From assembly GCA_937883785.1 (NCBI GenBank), contig CALGDE010000103.1, positions 1 through 62,914 of the forward strand: DNA of 62,914 nucleotides. Reading direction: 5' to 3'. This DNA is from an uncultured cyanobacterium. Lineage in GTDB: Bacteria > Cyanobacteriota > Cyanobacteriia > CACIAM-69d. Each line of letters starts with the position of its first letter. The first letter of the stretch is position 1. The notes under the pieces are model-generated. The model did not search any database. It was not told the DNA's origin and was given only the letters and a program-made list of their open reading frames with translations. Of this stretch, positions 8,907 through 16,655 are shown one piece after another. The position numbers were made by a program, and so were the translations under genes.

Positions 8907-9980
8907 ATGAAAGCACTAATTTTGTCTGGCGGACGCGGCACCCGACTGCGCCCATTAACTTACACAGGAGCCAAGCAACTGGTGCCGGTGGCGAATAAGC
9001 CTATCCTTTGGTACGGCATTGAACGTCTGGTAGCGGCAGGCATCACTGATATTGGCATTATTATCAGCCCGGAAACCGGCGAGGAAATCCGCCAAAAAAC
9101 CGGCGACGGCGACCAATTTGGCGCAAAAATTACCTACATTCTCCAGGATGAGCCAGCGGGTTTGGCCCACGCCGTCAAAGTGGCACGCCCCTTTTTACAG
9201 GACGATCCTTTTGTGATGTACCTGGGAGACAACGTTATCCAGGCAGACCTAAGCCAATTTTTGGAACCCTTTAAGGAAAAGCATTTCGATAGCTGCATTT
9301 TGCTACGCCGGGTGGAAAATCCCAGTGCTTTTGGGGTCGCCACCGTGGACGAGTCTGGACGGGTCTTACAGCTTGTGGAGAAGCCGAAGAATCCACCGTC
9401 GAACTTAGCGCTGGTGGGAATTTATTTCTTTGGTCCCATAATTCACGAGGCGATCGCCGCCATCAAACCCTCTGCCCGAGGGGAGCTAGAAATCACCGAC
9501 GCCATACAACAGCTCATCGACACGGATAAGCTCGTGGACTCGCGACTGCTAGAGGGCTGGTGGTTGGACACCGGTAAGAAAGATGACCTGCTGGAAGCAA
9601 ACCGGGTCATTTTGGACACCACCCTGGGCAAGGAAAACCTGGGGATCCTGGACGGAAGCAGCCAGGTGATTGGTCGCGTTGAAATTGGCGCCGGGTCAAC
9701 CCTGAAGAATTCCACCATTCGTGGTCCGGTGGTCATCGGCGAAAACTGTCAGCTAGAGAACTGCTACATCGGCCCTTACACCAGCATCGCCGATGGTGCG
9801 CGACTGGTGGACGTAGACCTGGACCACAGCGTAATTTTGCGCGGAGCCGTAATCGACGGAATCCATCAGCGTATTGTTGACAGCGTTGTGGGGCAGCGAG
9901 CTAAGCTCACGGCCACTCCCCAGCGTCCCAAAGCCCTGCGCTTTATGATCGGCGATGACTCCCAAATCGAGCTTGCTTAA
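8907..9980 (+). CDS. rfbA: Glucose-1-phosphate thymidylyltransferase, long form
   Basis: A 357-residue nucleotidyltransferase. It begins with the signature LILSGGRGTRLRPLT, and VMYLGDN is the sugar-nucleotide binding block. It is longer than the classical RmlA (about 290): residues 250-350 carry a left-handed beta-helix-like tail with hexapeptide-type repeats (VVIGENCQLENCYIGP). That is the long form common in cyanobacteria and actinobacteria. It makes dTDP-glucose, the first step towards dTDP-rhamnose. The dehydratase rfbB, needed between this step and rfbC, is not in the window. Confidence 0.93.
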   Translation: MKALILSGGRGTRLRPLTYTGAKQLVPVANKPILWYGIERLVAAGITDIGIIISPETGEEIRQKTGDGDQFGAKITYILQDEPAGLAHAVKVARPFLQDDPFVMYLGDNVIQADLSQFLEPFKEKHFDSCILLRRVENPSAFGVATVDESGRVLQLVEKPKNPPSNLALVGIYFFGPIIHEAIAAIKPSARGELEITDAIQQLIDTDKLVDSRLLEGWWLDTGKKDDLLEANRVILDTTLGKENLGILDGSSQVIGRVEIGAGSTLKNSTIRGPVVIGENCQLENCYIGPYTSIADGARLVDVDLDHSVILRGAVIDGIHQRIVDSVVGQRAKLTATPQRPKALRFMIGDDSQIELA

Positions 9981-10142
9981 AATGGAGAGACAGTACAAGT
10001 CTTTTGAAAAATCACTGGATATTGTGCTCTGCTTGTTGCATTTGAACCGTCTGATTTAAGGTTTCAACAGGCTTTACAAAATCTTTTCACGTAAGAGAGC
10101 CATTCAGGGGAAATATCCATGAGATACAGAAGAAGGACCCCC

Positions 10143-10520
10143 ATGAAGAAGTCAATTCTCTGGGTTGACGATCATATGGAAAACAACGCTCTCGAAATCA
10201 ATCATTTGCAGAAAGATGGGTATCGCGTTTTTACCGTGAAGTCCACTCGCCTTGCTTTATTGCTGCTAAACAAGACTTCTTTTGTCCCCAGCATCATAAT
10301 TTCAGATATGGCACGCCAGGAAGGAGACACTTACTGGATAACTGCCGGTCTTAAGCTGGTTCGCTGCCTGAGATCAAGTAGGGTCAGGGCTCCTATTTTC
10401 ATTTACGCATCACCTAAAGCTGCAAACCAGTTCTCGGCACAAGTTCGGGAGGCTGGCGGTAATGGCATCACTGCGTGTCCTCAAGAGCTTATGCAGTTTA
10501 TTGCTCACCATGCTGATTAA
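10143..10520 (+). CDS. Atypical stand-alone response-regulator receiver
   Basis: A single receiver domain of 125 residues with no output domain. ILWVDD gives the acidic pair (Asp9, Asp10), and IIISDMAR gives the phosphoacceptor candidate Asp55. FIYAS gives the Ser/Thr switch position at about 90. The usual conserved Lys before the beta5-alpha5 loop is not seen: the place reads GITACPQEL. Phosphorylation-driven switching may therefore work differently, or the protein may be a pseudo-receiver. I chose the ATG at 10143, preceded by AAGGA at a good distance. An in-frame ATG at 10119 would add eight residues. No partner kinase lies nearby. Confidence 0.75.
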   Translation: MKKSILWVDDHMENNALEINHLQKDGYRVFTVKSTRLALLLLNKTSFVPSIIISDMARQEGDTYWITAGLKLVRCLRSSRVRAPIFIYASPKAANQFSAQVREAGGNGITACPQELMQFIAHHAD

Positions 10521-10714
10521 TGACGCCAGGATGCAACCTCATGCCTCCATTAGGTTTTAGGTTCCACACTGAGCACAGCCCCCAGTTGACGATACGAAGC
10601 AGCGGACCAATCAAACTAACTTGAGAGAAAGTAGTGGTTGCCGATCACTTAATAACGATTTGAAAAAATAATCACTGATTGGGGGAGAGCGCCCCACGAT
10701 TTTTAAGGATTCTA

Positions 10715-10749
10715 CTAAGCTGGGGAACAGTAACCCTCTACTAGCTTAG
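10715..10749. promoter_or_regulatory. Inverted repeat just upstream of arsS
   Basis: CTAAGCT (10715-10721) and AGCTTAG (10743-10749) can pair around a loop that itself contains GGGG and CCC blocks. It lies 18 bases before the arsS start codon, in the likely leader or operator region. A role in controlling arsS is only a guess. Confidence 0.3.
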
Positions 10750-10766
10750 GAATCAGTCAATAGTTT

Positions 10767-11777
10767 ATGGTCACCTCAACGGTTCAAGCGCCCCAGTCTT
10801 ACGCTTTTCCTTCCTTCGAGGAACGACTAGAGGGACCTTTAACTAAGACGCAAATCACCACCCTGCAAATCAACTTGGGACGAAAGTGCAATCTGGCTTG
10901 CGCCCACTGTCACGTGGAAGCAGGACCTCGCAGAACAGAGGAATTATCGGAGTATGCCTGCGACCAGTTGGTGGAGCTGATTGAGCGGTTTGATCAAATC
11001 CAAACCGTGGATATGACGGGCGGCGCGCCGGAGATGAACTACGGATTTCGTCCCATTTTGGAGGCAGCCCGCCGCCGGGGAAAAAAGGTTATCGTCCGAT
11101 CCAATTTGACCATTTACTTTGTGGATGGCTTCGGGGACTTGCCTGAATACTTTGCAAAACATCAGGCCCACGTGGTGGCCTCCCTGCCGTGCTATTTGCA
11201 AGACAACGTGGACAAAATGCGCGGACACGGGGTTTTTGACAATTCCATCAAAGCCCTACAGTGGCTCAATAAGCTTGGGTACGGGTCTGACCCCAATTTA
11301 AATATTGACTTGGTCTATAATCCACCGTTTCCTATGTCGGAGGATTTTTCCCTAACGCCGGATCAGGTAGGCTTGCAGGCGGCTTATAAAAAACACCTGA
11401 AAGAGCATTTCGACATTGTTTTTAATCAGCTTTATGCCATCACCAATTTGCCGGTGGGGCGCAGCAAGCGGTATTTCGAGCGCAGCGGTTTGTTAAATCC
11501 TTACCTGCGATTTTTGTCGGACAACTTCAATGGGGTGACGGTGCCGGGGCTCATGTGCCGTAGTCAACTTTCGGTGGATTATCACGGCAATGTATTTGAT
11601 TGTGATTTTACGCAGATGGAGGATATGCCAGCGCTAAATGAAACTGGGAAAGCGCTGAAGGTGGCAGATTTTCTGGAAGCGGACAGTTTGGATTTGATCA
11701 AGACCGTGCAAACGGATGATTATTGCTATGGCTGCACCGCTGGATGCGGATCTAGCTGTGGAGGTTCGTTAACCTAA
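10767..11777 (+). CDS. arsS: Arsenosugar biosynthesis radical SAM protein ArsS
   Basis: A 336-residue radical SAM protein. Cys41-x3-Cys45-x2-Cys48 (GRKCNLACAHCHVEAG) should bind the SAM-cleaving 4Fe-4S cluster, VDMTGGAPE is the SAM-contact GGxPE-like motif, and the tail is Cys-rich with CYGCTAGCGSSCGG. That tail and overall length are those of the ArsS family, in which some members have selenocysteine in the tail; here the codons are all Cys. ArsS acts after arsenite methylation by ArsM to join the arsenic to an adenosyl-derived ribose. No arsM gene is in the window. The next gene downstream is a TVP38-type membrane protein. Confidence 0.88.
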   Translation: MVTSTVQAPQSYAFPSFEERLEGPLTKTQITTLQINLGRKCNLACAHCHVEAGPRRTEELSEYACDQLVELIERFDQIQTVDMTGGAPEMNYGFRPILEAARRRGKKVIVRSNLTIYFVDGFGDLPEYFAKHQAHVVASLPCYLQDNVDKMRGHGVFDNSIKALQWLNKLGYGSDPNLNIDLVYNPPFPMSEDFSLTPDQVGLQAAYKKHLKEHFDIVFNQLYAITNLPVGRSKRYFERSGLLNPYLRFLSDNFNGVTVPGLMCRSQLSVDYHGNVFDCDFTQMEDMPALNETGKALKVADFLEADSLDLIKTVQTDDYCYGCTAGCGSSCGGSLT

Positions 11778-11797
11778 GCAGCCTATGCATTAGATGC

Positions 11798-11889
11798 CAA
11801 AGTCTCGCGTACTCTATGATCCGTGTCTTTTTAGTCCGTGCCCTTTTAATCCGTGTCCTTTTAATAGGAAGCAATGGGGCGAGACTTTG
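11798..11889. repeat. Three 15-bp tandem repeats enclosed by an 11-bp inverted repeat
   Basis: CAAAGTCTCGC (11798-11808) is the exact reverse complement of GCGAGACTTTG (11879-11889). Between them, 11820-11864 consists of three tandem copies of a 15-base unit close to TCCGTGTCCTTTTAA. In RNA this would form an 11-bp stem closing a 70-base loop made largely of the repeats. It follows the arsS stop by 21 bases. Function unknown. Confidence 0.85.
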
Positions 11890-12012
11890 ACTACTATTAA
11901 TTTTGGAATTTAAAGTTTTGGGATTTAATAAGTAACAGTCCCTAGAGTTGATTCGAACAGCGGCGAAAACCGATTAGAAAAACTTCAGCTAAAAAAACTC
12001 CGGCTAAACGGG

Positions 12013-12042
12013 TAGGGTCTGCTGATTTATCAGCAGACTCTA
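12013..12042. repeat. Strong stem-loop between arsS and the TVP38-type gene
   Basis: GTCTGCTGA (12017-12025) and TCAGCAGAC (12030-12038) pair perfectly around the loop TTTA. Four further pairs, one of them G-T, extend the stem to 13. There is no run of T after it on the plus strand, so it is not a classical terminator. It ends 23 bases before the GTG of the next gene and could affect its translation or mark an RNA processing site. Confidence 0.75.
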
Positions 12043-12065
12043 ATAAGGCTAAAAGGGGGCGATGG

Positions 12066-12707
12066 GTGACGATCGCCCTCTTCGTCTGTTTGGGAATTGG
12101 CGCGGCGATCGCCCTGCACTGCCATTCAGCGTGGCACCTGTTGTTTAATCGCGACGAGCTGGTGCGATGGCTGGAAAATTTGGGTCCTTGGTCGGTGGTA
12201 GGTTTTATTGGAGCCCATGTGGTGGCTACGGCGGTGGGGATACCGGGGACGGTGTTGGTGCTGGCGGGAGGGGTTGTTTTTGGAGTTTTCTACGGCACCC
12301 TGTGGTCGGTAATTGGCGCTACTTTGGGGGCGATCGCCGCCTTTGCCCTAGCCCGCACTCTTCTGCGCGATCACATTATTAAGCGCTGGGGACACTCATC
12401 ACGGCTGCAAAAACTGAACCACCGGCTGGGGCGATCGCCCTTAGCGGTGGTTTTGGCGGTGCGATTTGCGCCGATTTCGCCGTTTAACGTGGTGAATTTT
12501 TTATTTGGACTAACACCAATTTCCCTGCGCACCTATGCCGTTGGCACCTTTATTGGGATTATCCCCGGCACGGCGCTGTACACCTGGACCGGTAGTTCTG
12601 GGGCTGACATGCTGTCCGGGGGAAATCCAGTACCTTTCGCGATCGCTATCAGCGCCCTGGGAATCCTATCTATTCTTCCCTTTATGTGTGGGCGCAGGTA
12701 TCAGTAA
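12066..12707 (+). CDS. TVP38/TMEM64 (DedA-like) membrane protein
   Basis: A 213-residue integral membrane protein of the SNARE-associated/DedA superfamily. The conserved core reads VATAVGIPGTVLVLAGGVVFG followed by RFAPISPFNVVNFLFG and GTFIGIIPGTALYTW. The first half forms reentrant helices typical of the fold. Such proteins are implicated in lipid scrambling or ion-coupled transport, and the exact substrate here is unknown. The start is a GTG at 12066; no ATG gives a better fit. It lies downstream of arsS in the same direction with a 288-base structured spacer. A role in arsenic-compound handling is inference from position only. Confidence 0.85.
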   Translation: MTIALFVCLGIGAAIALHCHSAWHLLFNRDELVRWLENLGPWSVVGFIGAHVVATAVGIPGTVLVLAGGVVFGVFYGTLWSVIGATLGAIAAFALARTLLRDHIIKRWGHSSRLQKLNHRLGRSPLAVVLAVRFAPISPFNVVNFLFGLTPISLRTYAVGTFIGIIPGTALYTWTGSSGADMLSGGNPVPFAIAISALGILSILPFMCGRRYQ

Positions 12708-12811
12708 GGGCTCAGTCAGTGCTAGTAAAATTAGCCATAACAAAACAAAGCTGCCCACTATGCCGCCCCAGGGACCAGCTCCATTAAGGCGTTAGTATCA
12801 AACGTCATTCA

Positions 12812-13156
12812 TTAAGAGCGAGACGGTAAAAACCGTGCACTTTCCACCGCTTCACGATAGGGAGCCACCTCATCGTTATAGTCAATGGGCAACACGGCCA
12901 CCACGTTTTCATGGGGACGAGGAATAATCACCCACGATTCCAAGGTGCCGCCGTAGGCTGTTTCCGCCGCCGCAACGCCCGCATCCATGGCTTGCTTCAC
13001 TTCCGACACATCGCCGCGAATATTGACCGTAAACCGCGCACTTCCTACCCGGATGTAGCCCACAAGGGTAACGCGGCCGGCTTTGACCATGGCATCTGCT
13101 GCGGCCAAAATTGCTGGGAAACCTTTTGTTTCCAGTGAACCAACCGCTTGCGGCAT
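12812..13156 (-). CDS. ccmK4: Carboxysome shell hexamer protein, CcmK4-like
   Basis: A 114-residue single BMC-domain protein. GFPAILAAADAMVKAGRVTL and the pore-region VGSARFTVNIRGDV are diagnostic, and WVIIPRPHENVVAVLPID is closer to CcmK4 than to CcmK1/2 or CcmK3. It forms hexagonal tiles of the beta-carboxysome shell whose central pore passes small metabolites. The ATG at 13156 is preceded by GAGGAG on the minus strand, a strong ribosome site. In many beta-cyanobacteria ccmK3 and ccmK4 sit together away from the main ccm operon. Here no ccmK3 is found on either side. Confidence 0.93.
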   Translation of the reverse strand: MPQAVGSLETKGFPAILAAADAMVKAGRVTLVGYIRVGSARFTVNIRGDVSEVKQAMDAGVAAAETAYGGTLESWVIIPRPHENVVAVLPIDYNDEVAPYREAVESARFLPSRS

Positions 13157-13481
13157 GGGGGTCTCTCCTCGGCTCGAACTAAAAAATAAAACTGAACTAG
13201 AAACGGGACTGGGGGATTGGGCGGTTGTCTCTAACTACCTTGCTTCCTTAAGTCGCCCTTATTGTACGACGTGAGCAGAATTGAATTCGCTTCTCTTCCC
13301 AACCGATATTATCAGGTTATCTGATGGGTTTTTGGGCCAGTTCTAGCCAGTTTTATCGTAAGTTTTGCGGAGGGCAAAGGCAGCACCTCGTAAGGGTTTT
13401 GTCACTATATGCGATCGCCCTTCCGTTCGTTGGTTACCCTAGGACTTAACCACACGGGATGCTTAAGGAAAAGAGATCGCT
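13157..13481. other. Divergent spacer between ccmK4 and the SLH gene
   Basis: This 325-base divergent region should hold the promoters of both genes. I see one HIP1 site near 13411, a short direct repeat (GCCAGTT) around 13333-13352, and no open frame that can be supported. Confidence 0.4.
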
Positions 13482-15470
13482 ATGGCGCAACTGTCAGATA
13501 TTCGAGGTCATTGGGCAGAGGAGTTTATTACGGCCCTGAGCGATCGCCAAATTATTAGCGGATTTCCCGACGGTACTTTTCAGCCTGATCGCGCCCTGAC
13601 CCGTGCCCAGTTTGCCGCCCTGTTGCGATCCGCTTTTGACCGCCCCAGAGTGCGCAATGCCATCACCTTCCGCGATGTGCCGAGCCGTCACTGGGCTGCT
13701 TCGGCTATTCGAGAGGCCTACGAAACTGCCTTTATTAGTGGCTATCCCAATAATTATTTTCGCCCCGACTGGAATATTACTCGGGTGCAGCTTTGGGTGG
13801 CGCTGATTAATGGGTTGGACTTGGGCGATCGCGACCTCAGCGCCAGCGAATTGCAAGGGTTATACCAAGACGCCTCCGATATTCCCGACTACGGCATCAA
13901 TCAGGTGGCGGCGGCAACGGCTCAAAATATGGTGGTGAACTACCCTCGGCTGGATCGGCTGGAGCCCAATCGCCCGGCCACCCGTGGGGAAGTGGCGGCG
14001 ATTTTGTATCAGGCACTGGTCAAAACCAATCGCTATCCGTCCATCGACTCGCCCTACGTGCTCGACGTGGAAGAGCCTGCGCCTCAGGTGGTTAACGTTA
14101 GCCACACTCGAGAGCTGCGGGGGGCGTGGATTGCGTCGGTGTGGAATTTAAATTGGCCGTCGAAGCAGGGCATGACCGGCACGGCCCAAAAGCTGGAGCT
14201 GACCACCATTTTGGACCGGCTGGCGTCGTTGAAATTTAACGCCGTATTTTTACAGGTGCGTCCAGAAGGGGATGCCTTTTACAAATCTAATTTGGAACCG
14301 TGGAGTCGCTGGCTGACAGGCACCCAGGGTCGGCCGCCGTCGCCGTATTATGACCCGCTGGAGTTTGCGATCGCCGAGTGTCGCAAGCGCAATATGGAGC
14401 TGCACGCCTGGTTTAATCCGTTCCGGGCGCGATCGTCCACCAATGCCCCCAAAGGCGTCGCGCCCCACATTGAAGCCACCATGCCCGATGCGGTGCACAC
14501 CTATGGCACCCAGCGGTGGATGGATCCCGGATTGCGCACCGTGCGAGATCGCACCTACGAAGTGATTATGGACGTGGTGAAGCGCTACGACATTGACGGA
14601 GTGCATCTGGACGATTATTTTTACCCGTACCCCGTTGCCGACACCGACTTTCCTGATCGCGGCACCTATTACGCCTGGGGTGGCGGGCGTACCATCGAAG
14701 ACTGGCGGCGACATAATGTGAACCGCATGGTGGAGCAGTTGGCCAAGGGCATCCGCAATTTAAAACCCCACGTAGCCTTTGGCATCAGCCCCTTTGGCAT
14801 TTACCAGTCCGGCGTTCCCACAGGCATTAAGGGACTTAGCCAGTACGATGCCCTGTTTGCGGACCCGAAATATTGGGTGCAGCAGGGGTGGGTGGACTAT
14901 ATTGCGCCTCAGCTTTACTGGCGTATTGACCAAACGGGGCAAAGCTATCGCACCTTGCTGGACTGGTGGAGCAGCCTCAGCCGCAAAAATGGGCAGGGAA
15001 AAATTCCGGTTATTGCGGGCAATAATTTGGTGAAGTTGGGATCCTCCGGCTGGTCCGTCGCCGAATTTGAAAAGCAAATTGGGCTGTCTCGCGATCGCAA
15101 TCGCAATGAAAATTCTGTGGGCAATATTTTCTACAACACGGACCCGATCATGGAAAATCGTGCCGGCTTTGGCGCTCGCCTGGGACGGAATATTTACAAC
15201 ACCCTCGCCCTACCGCCAGTGCTCAACCCCACCAGCGTAGACCCGTTGGATCCGCCGAAAGTTACCAGCGAAAGCGGCGGTCAGGTGCAATGGGACGGGC
15301 AATTTGGGGTGCGCCACTGGACCGTTTATAAACAGGTGGGCAACAGCTGGGATTTAGTGAAAATCTTGCCCCCCGATGCCCGATCAATTGGTCTGAGCGC
15401 GGGGCGCTACGCCATCTGTGCCGTAGACCGATTTGCCCGCGAAAGCCAGGGCATTGTCGTCACCCCTTAG
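13482..15470 (+). CDS. SLH-domain protein with GHL10 glycoside-hydrolase-like domain
   Basis: A 662-residue protein. Residues about 1-185 contain three S-layer-homology repeats (for example HWAEEFITALSDRQIISGFP and HWAASAIREAYETAFISGYP). Residues about 210-560 are a family-10-like (GHL10, YngK type) TIM barrel, with RGAWIASVWNLNWPS and the DGVHLDDYFYPYP block near residue 370. The C-terminal 100 residues look like a beta-sandwich. SLH domains normally anchor proteins to cell-wall polymer, and in cyanobacteria often to the outer membrane or peptidoglycan. The barrel suggests action on a glycan. No signal peptide is visible: the SLH repeat starts at residue 4. The gene converges on the hydrolase gene with four bases between stops. 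Confidence 0.9.
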   Translation: MAQLSDIRGHWAEEFITALSDRQIISGFPDGTFQPDRALTRAQFAALLRSAFDRPRVRNAITFRDVPSRHWAASAIREAYETAFISGYPNNYFRPDWNITRVQLWVALINGLDLGDRDLSASELQGLYQDASDIPDYGINQVAAATAQNMVVNYPRLDRLEPNRPATRGEVAAILYQALVKTNRYPSIDSPYVLDVEEPAPQVVNVSHTRELRGAWIASVWNLNWPSKQGMTGTAQKLELTTILDRLASLKFNAVFLQVRPEGDAFYKSNLEPWSRWLTGTQGRPPSPYYDPLEFAIAECRKRNMELHAWFNPFRARSSTNAPKGVAPHIEATMPDAVHTYGTQRWMDPGLRTVRDRTYEVIMDVVKRYDIDGVHLDDYFYPYPVADTDFPDRGTYYAWGGGRTIEDWRRHNVNRMVEQLAKGIRNLKPHVAFGISPFGIYQSGVPTGIKGLSQYDALFADPKYWVQQGWVDYIAPQLYWRIDQTGQSYRTLLDWWSSLSRKNGQGKIPVIAGNNLVKLGSSGWSVAEFEKQIGLSRDRNRNENSVGNIFYNTDPIMENRAGFGARLGRNIYNTLALPPVLNPTSVDPLDPPKVTSESGGQVQWDGQFGVRHWTVYKQVGNSWDLVKILPPDARSIGLSAGRYAICAVDRFARESQGIVVTP

Positions 15471-15474
15471 CGCC

Positions 15475-16482
15475 CTAATTGTCTTCCAAAATCAAAGTGC
15501 GCTTGTCGAACATGGTCATGGCGGCGTTCATATCCCCTGACACTTTGCCCGCTAAACCTAGCTGCTTCACCGCTTGATCAAAGGTGGTGTCCCGGTCTAG
15601 TTTTGTGGCGATCGCCCGCACCTCCTCCCAGGTCACCGAACTTTCCCCAAAGGCGCGGGTTAATCGGGTGAGCAAAAATGCCTGATCCATTCCCTCCGAC
15701 GGCACCATCATCGTGTGTGGAATATCGTGAACTCGGTCAAAAATCAAATACCACGCCAGGGGCTGATAGCGATTGACATCCTCAAATAAACGGCGATGAT
15801 CGCCATTTCCCACGGCGCGATCGCTCTCGCTAGAAATCACAAAAATCGGCGCACAGGGTCCCTTCGCATCCTGTTTTAAAATGTCTGTGCCCATATCCAA
15901 CAACGTTGCCAGCGCCGGAATCGCAAAGAAATTATAGCCAGGACGATATTTCTTAATCCGTTGGTCCCAAGAAAATCCCCCTTTCCCTCGCTGAATAAAC
16001 AGGTCAATAACTTTACTGCTAGAGCTTAAATAGGCTGCGTATAAAATCACGCGATAAATATCTTGCGATCGATTTAACGCCAGCCAAGCTGATAGGGTCC
16101 CCCCCCCTGATAGCCCGCCGACAATCACTTTTTTTCCTAGCTTTTTTGCCTCTTCTAACCACTGAATCCCAAAAGACTGATAAACCTCGGCAGTTTCTGG
16201 CAGCGGCGGCAACGTCTCCAAATCCCAATCTCCCGCCACCCCATGTCCCGGCATCAGCGGCGACAGCACCGTATAGCCCGCCTTCGATAGCTCATTACCC
16301 ATCACCTCGCTTTGGTAGGGCGCAGCGGTAAATCCATGGAAAAAGAGATACACATACTCCGTGGGACCGGACTGAAACCAAAATCGCGATTTACATTCGT
16401 CGTTGCGCACCGGCAGTTTTGCTTCCGTTTCCTGTGCCGTTTGGATTAGGCGATCGCGCTGTTGAGCAAAGGTTTCAGCCAT
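15475..16482 (-). CDS. Alpha/beta hydrolase
   Basis: A 335-residue alpha/beta-hydrolase. FHGFTAAPYQSEVMG provides the oxyanion-side HG motif, and GGLSGGG (Ser125) is the nucleophile elbow. SSESDRAV and RVHDIPHTMM are plausible Asp and His positions. The family includes carboxylesterases and monoglyceride-lipase-like enzymes, and the substrate cannot be read from sequence. There is no signal peptide, so it should be cytoplasmic. It lies downstream of dnaK on the same strand but behind a terminator, so it probably has its own promoter. Confidence 0.85.
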   Translation of the reverse strand: MAETFAQQRDRLIQTAQETEAKLPVRNDECKSRFWFQSGPTEYVYLFFHGFTAAPYQSEVMGNELSKAGYTVLSPLMPGHGVAGDWDLETLPPLPETAEVYQSFGIQWLEEAKKLGKKVIVGGLSGGGTLSAWLALNRSQDIYRVILYAAYLSSSSKVIDLFIQRGKGGFSWDQRIKKYRPGYNFFAIPALATLLDMGTDILKQDAKGPCAPIFVISSESDRAVGNGDHRRLFEDVNRYQPLAWYLIFDRVHDIPHTMMVPSEGMDQAFLLTRLTRAFGESSVTWEEVRAIATKLDRDTTFDQAVKQLGLAGKVSGDMNAAMTMFDKRTLILEDN

Positions 16483-16570
16483 GGTTAAAACCCTGGTAGA
16501 GCAATAATTAAGCCCAGCATAGCCGAGGATTTTGGGCTCCCCCGTTCTCCACAGAACAAATTAAGCAAAC

Positions 16571-16603
16571 AAAAAAGCCCCGCCGTTAATTCGGCAGGGC
16601 TTT
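16571..16603 (-). terminator. Rho-independent terminator of dnaK
   Basis: AAAGCCCcGCCG and CGGCaGGGCTTT (16574-16603) form a stem of 11 pairs with one mismatch around a six-base loop. On the minus strand it is followed by TTTTTTG. It lies 53 bases after the dnaK stop. Confidence 0.85.
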
Positions 16604-16655
16604 AATTTTCAGTGCTGGCCCTCAATTAGGCATCACTCAGATTTTCTCTAGGAGA

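Noticed and set aside
11820-11864. CRISPR-like array
   Set aside because: Units are directly adjacent 15-mers without spacers, only three copies and no cas genes.
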